NCBI GenBank assembly: GCA_046233135.1
Contig: JBJXHN010000005.1
Location: 558,001-622,000, forward strand
Length of the DNA stretch: 64,000 nucleotides
Direction: 5' to 3'
Origin: JBJXHN01 sp046233135
Lineage (GTDB): Bacteria > Pseudomonadota > Alphaproteobacteria > Rhodospirillales > Rhodospirillaceae
Within the stretch, counting starts at the first letter, position 1, and each line of letters begins with the position of its first letter. The translations under genes and the position numbers were made by a program. Shown in pieces: positions 37,295-45,490 of the stretch. A model generated the notes under the pieces. That model was not told the origin of the DNA. It ran no database searches and saw nothing but the letters and a program-made list of their open reading frames with translations.

Positions 37295-39044
37295 TCGGCG
37301 TGCCGGGATGGCCGCCCGTGGATGGTCTTCCGTGAAACGCTCCTTGTCGGTGCGGGCCTTATTGACGCGGGCCATGTCGCAACGGGCGCTCGTCGGGGCG
37401 CTGGTTCTCGGCGGGGCCGTGGCCGCCTTTTCGGCGGCCCCCGTTCTCGCGCAGTCCGGACCGGTCCGCCTGTTGCCCCAGGGGAGCAATGGAAACGGCG
37501 GCAACGGGTTCGGCGGGGGCGGCGCCCTGCCGAGCTTCCGCCAGGCTCCGGCCCCGGCGCCCGCGCCGCCCATCGTCGGCAGCGGCCGCATGGGACCCGG
37601 CGGGATCGAGGTGCATGACCTGGGGGCGATCAATCCTGACGGCTACGGCCTGATCGACACCCGCTCCGGCGGGCTGGCGGCGGACATGTGGCAGGGTACG
37701 GACATGGGCACCGCCGTGGCGCTGCTGACCAAGGCGCCGGTGGAGGCGCCGTCCCGCGCCATGGCCGCGCTGCTGCGCCGGGTGCTTCTGACCACGGCGA
37801 CGCCGCCGGCGGGCCGGGCCGGCGCCCTGATGCCGGCGCGGGTCGAATCCATGTTCGCCCAGGGCCGACCCGACGATGTGATCGCGATGGTCGAGCGCCT
37901 GCCCGACGACGGGGTGACCGACGACCTGCGCCGCCGCCGGGTCGAGGCCCTGCTGCTGGAGCGGGCACTGGACAAGGCCTGCGCGGAAACCCAGGACGCG
38001 GTGCGTGACAGCGAGGCCGCCTTCTGGCTGGAAGCCAGCATTTTCTGCCAGATCCGCGACGGCAAGACCGAAGCGGCCTCGATGGGCATGGCCATGCTGC
38101 GCGAAACCGGCGACAGCAAGGAAAGCTTCCTGATGCTGGCGGAGCGGATGGGCGGCCTGTCCAACACCGCGCCGAAGACCATGACCTCTCCCGATCCCCT
38201 GACCGTGGCGCTCTATCGCGAAGCGGGACTGCCGTTCCCCAGCGACGTCATGGCCACGCCGACCCCCTGGCTGACCCGGGGCGTATCCCTGTCCGCGCCG
38301 GCTGACCCGGCCCAGCGGCTGGACGCCGGGGAACGGGCGGAAGCGGTGGGCGCCCTGCCGACAGAAGCGTTGCGCTTCATGATGGGCGACATGCCCATCC
38401 CCGCTCAGAAACTGTCCCAGCCCATCGACGTGGCGCTGGGCAGCATCTCCCCCACCGGTCGGGCGACCGCTTATCAGATTGTCCAGGGCACTTCCGAACC
38501 CGGCAAGCGGGGCCGTTTGGCGGCGAGCCTGCTGCGGTCGGTGTCCCTGACGCCGGCGCTTTATGGCCCCATGGCCCGGGTGCTGGTGCCGGCGCTGCGG
38601 GATGTTCCGCCCTCGGCGGTCGAAGCCGGGGTGGCGATGGATCTTGCCCGCGCCCTGTTCGCGGCCGGAGAGATCCGCAACGGGGTGGCCTGGGTGGATG
38701 CCCTGCGCCGGGCCGGCGGTATTCCGGCCGGCGGCATGGACCGGCTGGAGGCCCTGGTCCGTGCCCAGGACGACCCGATGGAGGCCCTGCCGGTTCCGAC
38801 GGCGGCGGACGTGGGCTACGGAGGGGCTGTCGGCGGCCATGGCGGGCTGGAAGCCCTGGGGCTGGCGGCGGGCCGTCAGTCGGTGGCGGAAACCGCCCTG
38901 CGGGCTCTTCAGGTGCTGGGGCCGAACGGGCCGGGTGCGGCCTCGCCGATCACCCTGCGGACGGTGGTCGAGGCCCTGGTCTCCGTCGGTCTGGTTGCGG
39001 ATGCCCGGGCCATCGCCACCGAGGCCCTGGCCCTGCGCCCCTAG
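37281..39044 (+). CDS. Secreted or periplasmic repeat-type protein of unknown function
   Basis: The protein is up to 587 residues long. A signal peptide is clear only from an internal Met (MSQRALVGALVLGGAVAAF, then APVLAQSG), so the real start may be the GTG at 37332 or the ATG at 37374. After a Gly/Asn-rich stretch the mature part is helical and TPR-like (SMFAQGRPDDVIAMVERLPD, RRRRVEALLLERALDKACAE, RDSEAAFWLEASIFCQIRDG). It resembles a poorly described Rhodospirillales family located beside xerD. The stop codon lies in an inverted-repeat element. Confidence 0.75.
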   Translation: MTVSDRRAGMAARGWSSVKRSLSVRALLTRAMSQRALVGALVLGGAVAAFSAAPVLAQSGPVRLLPQGSNGNGGNGFGGGGALPSFRQAPAPAPAPPIVGSGRMGPGGIEVHDLGAINPDGYGLIDTRSGGLAADMWQGTDMGTAVALLTKAPVEAPSRAMAALLRRVLLTTATPPAGRAGALMPARVESMFAQGRPDDVIAMVERLPDDGVTDDLRRRRVEALLLERALDKACAETQDAVRDSEAAFWLEASIFCQIRDGKTEAASMGMAMLRETGDSKESFLMLAERMGGLSNTAPKTMTSPDPLTVALYREAGLPFPSDVMATPTPWLTRGVSLSAPADPAQRLDAGERAEAVGALPTEALRFMMGDMPIPAQKLSQPIDVALGSISPTGRATAYQIVQGTSEPGKRGRLAASLLRSVSLTPALYGPMARVLVPALRDVPPSAVEAGVAMDLARALFAAGEIRNGVAWVDALRRAGGIPAGGMDRLEALVRAQDDPMEALPVPTAADVGYGGAVGGHGGLEALGLAAGRQSVAETALRALQVLGPNGPGAASPITLRTVVEALVSVGLVADARAIATEALALRP

Positions 39045-39149
39045 TGCACTGACACATTCAGACGATTCAGCGGTCAGTGCACTAGTCCTTTGTTTATGCA
39101 TCAACTTTCCAAACTTCGGCTGACGCCTTCGTTTGGGTCGATGCACTAG
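39041..39149 (+). repeat. Inverted-repeat element, 109 bp (MITE-like)
   Basis: The outer ends are CTAGTGCA (39041-39048) and TGCACTAG (39142-39149). A second palindrome, AGTGCACTGAC...GTCAGTGCACT, spans 39043-39074. A shortened reverse-complement copy lies at 11318-11399. No ORF of its own is carried. It supplies the stop codon of the gene at 37281-39044. Confidence 0.75.
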
Positions 39150-39209
39150 ATCGAATCATGTCGGGCGATTAGGATAGCAAGGACCGAGGTAAAGGCGGAG
39201 GCGGGGGCC

Positions 39210-40145
39210 GTGCAGCGGGAAGCGGAAGCCTTTCTGGAAATGATGGTGGCCGAACGCGGTGCCGCGCGGCGGACAGTCGAGGCCTATGGCCGCGATCTTG
39301 CCGATTATGGCGCGTTCCTGGCGGCGCGGGGTGCCTCGGCCGGCACCGTCGACCGGACGGTGGTCAGTGCCTATGTGCGGGGTCTGGCCGATGCCGGCCT
39401 GTCGCCGCGCACCCAGGCCCGGCGGCTGTCCTGCCTGCGCCAGTTCCACGGCTTTCTGGTGGCCGAGGGCTGGCGGACGGAGGACCCCACCAAGGGTGTG
39501 GATTCCCCCCGGCGCGGCCGCCCCCTGCCCAAGGTCCTGAGCGAAAACGAGGTGACCCACCTGATCAACACCGCCCATGCCCAGCCCGGCGCCAAGGGCG
39601 TGCGTCTGGCCGCCCTGCTGGAGCTGCTGTATTCCACCGGTCTGCGGGTCAGCGAGCTGGTGTCCCTGCCGCTGTCGGCGGTGGCGCGGGATCCGGCGGT
39701 GCTGACGGTGCGCGGCAAGGGCGACAAGGAACGCCTGGTGCCCCTGGGCGAGCCGGCCCGGGCGGCGATCCGCGCCTGGCTGGCGGTGCGGCCGGAAACC
39801 CTGGCGGAAAAGGGGCCGGCGCGGACCCGGGGACAGCGTTTCCTGTTCCCCTCCACCGGCACGGCGGGGCATCTCACCCGGGACGGCTTCTTCAAGATGC
39901 TGGCGGTTCTGGCCGGGCAGGCGGGGATCTCCCCCGACGCGGTATCGCCCCATGTGCTGCGTCATTCCTTCGCCAGCCACATGCTGGCCCACGGGGCGGA
40001 TTTGCGCGGGGTGCAGACCATGCTGGGACATGCGGATATCGCCACCACCCAGATCTATACCCACGTGCTGTCCGACCGCCTGCGATCCCTGGTGCAGGGC
40101 AGCCACCCCCTTGCCCGGTCCGCCCGCAAGGACCAGGGCGGATGA
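39210..40145 (+). CDS. xerD: Site-specific tyrosine recombinase XerD
   Basis: This 311-residue recombinase resolves chromosome dimers at dif with XerC. The GTG start at 39210 follows GGAGG. The N-terminal SAM-like domain reads FLEMMVAERGAARRTVEAYG. The catalytic domain has Arg in STGLRVSELVSLPL, Lys in VRGKGDKERLVPLG, HVLRHSFASHMLAHGADLRG, LGHADIATTQIYTHV and the nucleophile Tyr. It overlaps the carboxypeptidase gene by ATGA. Confidence 0.95.
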   Translation: MQREAEAFLEMMVAERGAARRTVEAYGRDLADYGAFLAARGASAGTVDRTVVSAYVRGLADAGLSPRTQARRLSCLRQFHGFLVAEGWRTEDPTKGVDSPRRGRPLPKVLSENEVTHLINTAHAQPGAKGVRLAALLELLYSTGLRVSELVSLPLSAVARDPAVLTVRGKGDKERLVPLGEPARAAIRAWLAVRPETLAEKGPARTRGQRFLFPSTGTAGHLTRDGFFKMLAVLAGQAGISPDAVSPHVLRHSFASHMLAHGADLRGVQTMLGHADIATTQIYTHVLSDRLRSLVQGSHPLARSARKDQGG

Positions 40146-41368
40146 TGGCTGGCATGCCGGCGATCCGCTCTGCCCTGGGGGCATTGGTCCTGCTGCTGCT
40201 GGCGGTTCTGGTCGCCGGGGGCGCTTCGGCGGCGCGGGCGCTGGAGACCTCGATCGTCATTGATGCGGATCAGGGGGCGGTGCTGCTGGCCGACAAGCCG
40301 AACCGGCGGGTTCCGCCGGCCTCGCTGACCAAGCTGATGACCGCCTATGTGGTGTTCGAGGCCCTGACCGCCGGCGAATTGCGGCTGGATACGGAAATGG
40401 TGGCTTCGGACACCGCCCGCACCACGTCTCCGGTGCGGATCGGCCTGTCGACGGGGCAGTCGGTGCCGGTGAAGGATGCCTTGCAGGCGCTGCTGGTGCG
40501 CTCGGCCAACGACGTGGCGGTGATGATCGCCGAACATATGGCCGGAACCGAAGCCGCCTTCGCCGAGCGGATGACGGAAACCGCGGCGCGGCTGGGGATG
40601 ACCCGCACCCGCTTTGCCACCGCCTCGGGCCTGCCTGCCCCGCTGGAGGAGCAGTACACCACCGCCCGCGACATGGCGGTGCTGGCCATGGCTCTGCTGC
40701 GCGATTTTCCCGGCTTCTATTACCAGTACCTGGGTTTGCAGCGAACCACCTTCCTGGGGCAGGCGGTGAACGGCCACAACGCCATGCTGACGGTCTACGA
40801 AGGGGCGGACGGTCTGAAGACCGGGTTCACCTGCGCCAGCGGCTTCAATCTGGTGGCTTCGGCGGTGCGGGGCAGCCGGCGGCTGGTGGGCGTGGTGCTG
40901 GGCAACCCCACCGGCCCGACCCGCACCACCCGCATGGTGCGCCTGCTTGATGCGGGGTGGGAAGCGCCGATGGACGAGGGGACCGGCTTCCTGGACACCA
41001 TCGCCCCGGAAGAGGACGAGACCGCGCCGCTGGAGGTGGCGGACAACACCAGCGCCACGCCGGTCTGTGGCGGCGGTGGGGTGGCCGGATTCGCCGTCGA
41101 TCTGGGGGCCAGCACGTCGCGCAATTCCTCCGGCGCGCTGGCGGAACGGGCGTCGCGGCGCTTTGGCGGCCAGCCCTTTACCATGCCCCAGACAGGGGGC
41201 GGGATGCTGCGGTGGAAGGCCTATGTGGGCGGACTGGACGGGCGAGCGGCGCGGCAGATCTGCCGCATCCGCAAGGCCTCCGGCCAGTGGTGCCTGGTGC
41301 GGACGCCGGACATGGTCGCGGCCGATTTCCGTGCGGCTGCCCGCCTCTGGCGCGCCCGCGCCGAGTAG
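40142..41368 (+). CDS. D-alanyl-D-alanine carboxypeptidase (penicillin-binding protein 5/6 type)
   Basis: This 408-residue periplasmic serine peptidase trims the terminal D-Ala from peptidoglycan. A signal peptide ends near ASAARA. The three active-site motifs are SLTK (PASLTKLMTAYVVFE), SAN (LVRSANDVAVMIAEHM) and KTG (GADGLKTGFTCASGFNL). A C-terminal extension of about 120 residues with SRNSSGAL and WKAYVGGLDGRAARQICRIR resembles a degenerate SPOR-type segment. It is translationally coupled to xerD. Confidence 0.94.
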   Translation: MMAGMPAIRSALGALVLLLLAVLVAGGASAARALETSIVIDADQGAVLLADKPNRRVPPASLTKLMTAYVVFEALTAGELRLDTEMVASDTARTTSPVRIGLSTGQSVPVKDALQALLVRSANDVAVMIAEHMAGTEAAFAERMTETAARLGMTRTRFATASGLPAPLEEQYTTARDMAVLAMALLRDFPGFYYQYLGLQRTTFLGQAVNGHNAMLTVYEGADGLKTGFTCASGFNLVASAVRGSRRLVGVVLGNPTGPTRTTRMVRLLDAGWEAPMDEGTGFLDTIAPEEDETAPLEVADNTSATPVCGGGGVAGFAVDLGASTSRNSSGALAERASRRFGGQPFTMPQTGGGMLRWKAYVGGLDGRAARQICRIRKASGQWCLVRTPDMVAADFRAAARLWRARAE

Positions 41369-41454
41369 CGGTCTGGCGCGCCTGCGCCGAGGAGCAGTAT
41401 CGTATCGGTCGTTTCGCAAGGAACGTCGTTCCATAAAGACGATGACGAGGGCCG

Positions 41455-42624
41455 ATGACCTATAACGCGACCGTCACGGTGGCCGGAACCGACTATGCCG
41501 TGGCCCGGCTGGAGGGCTTCGAGCGGGTCTGCGACCGGGTGGGTACCCTGCGGCAGGCGGCGCCGGGATGGGGTATGGGCTTCGCCCCGGAAGCGACGGT
41601 GCTTCAGGAAATGTATCTGGACGGTCACGAACCGCCCTTTCACTTCGCCCTGGATATCTCGACGACGACAACGACCAGCGATCTGACCCCCACCCTGGTG
41701 GACAAGGAAGCGCTGATCACCATCGACTTTTCCGGTACCGAAGAGGGCGCGACCCCGGACAAGCGTGTCATCCATGGCTATGTGCACCGCGCGGTGCTGA
41801 CCAGGCTGGCCGATCCCGCCACGCCCCGGGGCGCCAACCAGTACCGCCTGGATATCTATCCCTGGTTCTGGTTCCTGTATTACAGCCGCCACAACCGCCA
41901 TTGGATGAATGCGGCGCTGACCACGATCTTCAGCGACGTCTGTTCGCCCTACGGCTTCGAGGAGAACCAGCACTGGGCCTTCGACAGCACCCCGTCGGGA
42001 ACCATGTCCTATGTGGTGCAGCATCAACAGTCGGATCTGGCCTTTCTGTTTGACCTGCTGCGGCGCAATCACCTGTCGGCCTATTTCACCCATGCCACGG
42101 ACGGCCATGTTCTGCACATCGGCGACCCCTCCCAGACCACCTTCTGGCAGGCGGAAACGGACCTGAATCACGTGTTCGAGGCCATGGGGTCGGTGGGGGA
42201 CATGCTGATGAACGTGGCCGTGGAGCAGAAGACCACACCGACGGTCAGCAAGGTGGCCAACCGCCGCCGGGCGCTGGCCAGCACCAGCAGCTTCGGCGTG
42301 GTCGGCGCCACCAGCCCCGGCGAGCCGGCGACGGGCACCCTGTCCGGCGGCAAGGTGATGTTTGCCTATCCCGTCCCCGTGTCGTCCAACAGCGAAGCGG
42401 AGGGAGAGGCGGACGCGCGGCTGGCGCTGGAGGAAATGCCCGGCCGGCTGTTCACCGGGGAAAGCCGGTCGCTGAAGGTGGTGGCAGGCGGGCGGGTGGT
42501 GCTGCACCATCCCTTCGACCGCACCGGGGCCATCGAGGGGGCCAAGGCAGTGGTGCGCCGGCTGCATCACAAACTGGATCAGCACGGATATTCCTCATGG
42601 TTCGAAGCAACCCCGCTGGGCTGA
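41455..42624 (+). CDS. gp27-like head domain of a VgrG-type spike (phage late control D-like), stand-alone
   Basis: This 389-residue protein corresponds to the N-terminal (gp27) half of VgrG only. Typical features are GYVHRAVLTRLADP after an early beta domain, YRLDIYPWFWFLYYSRHNRH (the VgrG L-x-P-W-x-x-x-L region), IFSDVCSPYGF, and SYVVQHQQSDLAFLFDLLRR (VgrG: QYRESDFDFVSRL-like). It then ends with AGGRVVLHHPFDRTGAIEG rather than entering an OB fold. The next gene overlaps by 28 bases and supplies the gp5-like part. Confidence 0.8.
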   Translation: MTYNATVTVAGTDYAVARLEGFERVCDRVGTLRQAAPGWGMGFAPEATVLQEMYLDGHEPPFHFALDISTTTTTSDLTPTLVDKEALITIDFSGTEEGATPDKRVIHGYVHRAVLTRLADPATPRGANQYRLDIYPWFWFLYYSRHNRHWMNAALTTIFSDVCSPYGFEENQHWAFDSTPSGTMSYVVQHQQSDLAFLFDLLRRNHLSAYFTHATDGHVLHIGDPSQTTFWQAETDLNHVFEAMGSVGDMLMNVAVEQKTTPTVSKVANRRRALASTSSFGVVGATSPGEPATGTLSGGKVMFAYPVPVSSNSEAEGEADARLALEEMPGRLFTGESRSLKVVAGGRVVLHHPFDRTGAIEGAKAVVRRLHHKLDQHGYSSWFEATPLG

Positions 42625-44027
42625 GCCCCGGGGCCTGGGGTCCCGGCGACGGCGATCCCCCCGGCGGCTTCGGCGCCGGGGGGCAGCCCGGCGGTGCCTC
42701 GGGCTCTGGGCTGCTGCGGGGCTATGTGGTACAGGTGCTGGACGGGACCGGCGGCTCTCCCCAGTTCCCGACGGAAGGCAATGGCGGCAAGATCGGTGAC
42801 TATGTGGACACCGCCTGGTCGGACGACCGGGGCGCCTATGGGGTCTATGTGATGTTGTACGGGCAGGAGGACGGGCCGGGGGGGAACCTGCCCATCGGGC
42901 CGGTGCCGGTGCTGTCCTGGCTGCGCAGTCCGCCGGAAGCCCCGCCCGACCTGTTCGGCAACGTGCCGAGTGTCCTGTCGGGGCTGGCGTCCAAGGCCAG
43001 TGCGATGATCCAAAGCCTGATCCCGGGGTTCCTGAAGCCCACCCAGCGGGTTTGGGGCAGCCGGTTTCAGCCCCGGGTGGGGTCGGAGGTGCTGGTGGCC
43101 CATGTGGACGGCGACCCGCGCCGGCCGGTGGTGATTGCCGGGCTCTATACTCCCGACGTGTCCGTGCGCTTCCCTCCCGACGCCACCCAGCAGGCCATCG
43201 TTCCGGGCGACGACAAGCCGCTGATGGAAACCGCCGGCGGCACCCCGGCGGCGAAAAGCCTGACGGCCACGGGGCGGGCCATTTCGTTCCTGGATACCTC
43301 GCTGCGGCGCAACGACGGGGACCGGTCCTGGTCGCGCAACCTGATTCTGTTCGATGACGAGACCACCGGCGACGGTCCGGCCCAGGTGTTTTCCACCGAG
43401 GGCACCTTCGTCGTCGACATTCGCGGCTATCTGGACCTGGAGAAGCAGACCTATGTGCGCAGCGACCTGCACATGACGGTCGGGGCGACGGAAGAGGACG
43501 TGACCCAGGGCAGTCGCTGCACCACGGTGATCGGCGACAGCAGCAGCCACAGCCTGGGCACCTGGGATCTGACGGTCACCGGTATCGACACTCTGTTCCA
43601 CCTGGAAGGGGACTCGGAGGTCTACCTGAGCACCCGCAAGAGCACCGAATGGGCGCTGGCGGCGCGCTTCGTCAAGCCAACGGATGTGGATTGCGTGGTC
43701 GGCAAGATCACCGCCATGTGGCTGCTGTCGATTCAGAAGCCGACCAAGACCCAGGACCACGACCACTCCGGCGGCACCTTCATGAAGCTGCTGCTGATGG
43801 ACTACAAGCAGCTGACAGACAGCAAGACCGACGAGGGGGATACGGTGCTGGGGCTGGAAGCGACGGCCAAGACCACCAGCCCCAAGGGCACCATGGAGAA
43901 AACCACCGAAATCGTGCTGGCCATGAAACGCACCCTGAAACAGGACAGCACCACCCGGAAGGGGGCCGTCGAGGTGATCATCGCCGATACGATCACCGAA
44001 AAGACCAGCTCGAAGATCGAACTGTGA
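42597..44027 (+). CDS. gp5-like spike protein A (VgrG OB-fold and tail as a separate protein)
   Basis: This 476-residue protein begins with a disordered Gly/Pro-rich stretch, then an OB-fold with WSDDRGAYGVYVMLY and the VgrG hallmark WGSRFQPRVGSEVLVAHVDG followed by DPRRPVVIAGLYT. The tail (about 220-476) is rich in Thr, Ser, Lys and Glu repeats (KTTSPKGTMEKTTEI) and likely forms the trimeric beta-helix. No effector domain is fused to the end. It sits between the gp27-like gene and a second gp5-like gene. Confidence 0.78.
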   Translation: MVRSNPAGLSPGAWGPGDGDPPGGFGAGGQPGGASGSGLLRGYVVQVLDGTGGSPQFPTEGNGGKIGDYVDTAWSDDRGAYGVYVMLYGQEDGPGGNLPIGPVPVLSWLRSPPEAPPDLFGNVPSVLSGLASKASAMIQSLIPGFLKPTQRVWGSRFQPRVGSEVLVAHVDGDPRRPVVIAGLYTPDVSVRFPPDATQQAIVPGDDKPLMETAGGTPAAKSLTATGRAISFLDTSLRRNDGDRSWSRNLILFDDETTGDGPAQVFSTEGTFVVDIRGYLDLEKQTYVRSDLHMTVGATEEDVTQGSRCTTVIGDSSSHSLGTWDLTVTGIDTLFHLEGDSEVYLSTRKSTEWALAARFVKPTDVDCVVGKITAMWLLSIQKPTKTQDHDHSGGTFMKLLLMDYKQLTDSKTDEGDTVLGLEATAKTTSPKGTMEKTTEIVLAMKRTLKQDSTTRKGAVEVIIADTITEKTSSKIEL

Positions 44028-44043
44028 CGGAGGCGGCCTTTCG

Positions 44044-45183
44044 ATGACCGTCAACGATGCCCCCCATATCCGCGGTGCGCCCATGCTGGCCGAGGTGGTG
44101 GCCCGCGAAAGCGAAGGGCGGGGCGTCCTGGCCGGGCTGTTCGACAAGGACGGCCTGGGCACCTATGGCCTCTATGTCCGCTTCGCCGGGGACGAGCGGA
44201 AGACGGTGGTCGGCCCGATCCCGGTGATGCAGCCCTTTGCCGGCATGATTTCCGGCGAAGAGGAGGCGGATGCGGACGGGGAACAGAACGGGGGCGGCTA
44301 CGGCGGCCAATTCCTGCCCGCGGTGGGGTCGGAGGTGCTGGTGGACTTCCTGCACGGCGATCCGACCCGGCCGGTGATCATCGGCTGTCTGGACAATCCC
44401 TCGGTTCAGTTCCCCTATCAGGGGACCGGCCAGGTGACCATCCAGACCCTGTTCCAGAAAGCCATCATGCTGCTGTTCTGGATCCGCACCGTGGCCACCC
44501 GGGGGGATTTCGCCGAGGGCCTGCTGTCCCGCCGCAGCCAGATCGTCACCGGCGAGCAGGACGACGCCCCCACCTTTGTCATCGACAGCGACGGCGACCT
44601 GGACCGCTATGTTGGCAAGAATCACTACGTCACCGCCCATGGCGACCAGAGTCTGGTGGTGGATGGTGCCTATTGGGACCTGCAAAAGACCGCGCGGTCG
44701 TGCTGGCACAAGGACAACGCCTTCGCCTTCCACCTGAAGCCGCGCAAGCTGGCGGTGGCCGGGGAGTCCACCCAGCTGATCGAGGGGATGACCCTGTTTG
44801 CCATCATGGACGGCCGGGCCGACGTCACCCTGGCCGACCTCACCCTGACCATCCTCGGCATCGATATCGTGCTGACCAAGGACAGCACCTATGTCCGCAC
44901 CGAGGGCAAGAAGATGATCCTGGAGCTGTTCGAATACCTGAAGGGCGACACCCTGGAGCGCACCAACAGCAAGATGGTGATGGACCTGGTGGTGACCCGG
45001 ACGTGGGAGCTGTCGGAAAGCCTTTCGGAAACCTTCACCACCGATATCGATCTGGTGATGGAGCAGACGGAAACCGCCAAGACCAAGACCGAGAATCACA
45101 CCATGACGCTGCGCCTGATGCAGACCGAAACCATGTCCATCGACAGCATCAAGGATATCTTCGCCGTCACCCTTTATGTTTGA
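44044..45183 (+). CDS. gp5-like spike protein B
   Basis: This 379-residue paralogue in function of the preceding protein follows 16 bases later with a GGAGG site. The OB-fold shows GTYGLYVRFAGDERKTVVGP and the hallmark FLPAVGSEVLVDFLHGDPTR then PVIIGCLDNPS. The tail has TEGKKMILELFEYLKGDTLE and Thr/Glu-rich repeats (METTETAKTKTE-like), again suggesting a beta-helix needle. It ends without a toxin domain. Its stop overlaps the 3' end of the convergent DUF3325 gene by 17 bases. Confidence 0.75.
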   Translation: MTVNDAPHIRGAPMLAEVVARESEGRGVLAGLFDKDGLGTYGLYVRFAGDERKTVVGPIPVMQPFAGMISGEEEADADGEQNGGGYGGQFLPAVGSEVLVDFLHGDPTRPVIIGCLDNPSVQFPYQGTGQVTIQTLFQKAIMLLFWIRTVATRGDFAEGLLSRRSQIVTGEQDDAPTFVIDSDGDLDRYVGKNHYVTAHGDQSLVVDGAYWDLQKTARSCWHKDNAFAFHLKPRKLAVAGESTQLIEGMTLFAIMDGRADVTLADLTLTILGIDIVLTKDSTYVRTEGKKMILELFEYLKGDTLERTNSKMVMDLVVTRTWELSESLSETFTTDIDLVMEQTETAKTKTENHTMTLRLMQTETMSIDSIKDIFAVTLYV

Positions 45184-45490
45184 GCGGGCCGGACAGCGGG
45201 CCAGCCAGCGAGGAGGCCATCCGGGTGGTGAGCAGGGTCAAGCCGAGGACGACCAGGATACCGGTCACCGACAGCCCGCCGACCCAGACCACCGTGCCCA
45301 GTTCCACACCCCGGCCGGCCACGCTGAAACCCCAGGATCCGGCGATCGCGCCGGCGCCAGCCCGGCGGAAGCGGCGGCGAAGCCCGGCGTGTAACGCCCG
45401 GCCGAACAGGGGGCCGTAGTGGCGGTCCATGGACAGGGCAAAGGCGGTCCAGCCGAAAAGCATGAGGGACAGGGCGAGGAACAGGGTCAT
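45167..45490 (-). CDS. DUF3325 family membrane protein
   Basis: This 107-residue protein has about three membrane segments: MTLFLALSLMLFGWTAFALS, a middle glycine-rich one, and VGGLSVTGILVVLGLTLLTT. MDRHYG in the first loop is typical of DUF3325. These proteins occur beside PepSY transmembrane proteins and siderophore-uptake genes. The start overlaps the PepSY stop by four bases, so this is the last gene of the three-gene operon. Confidence 0.8.
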   Translation of the reverse strand: MTLFLALSLMLFGWTAFALSMDRHYGPLFGRALHAGLRRRFRRAGAGAIAGSWGFSVAGRGVELGTVVWVGGLSVTGILVVLGLTLLTTRMASSLAGPLSGPLKHKG

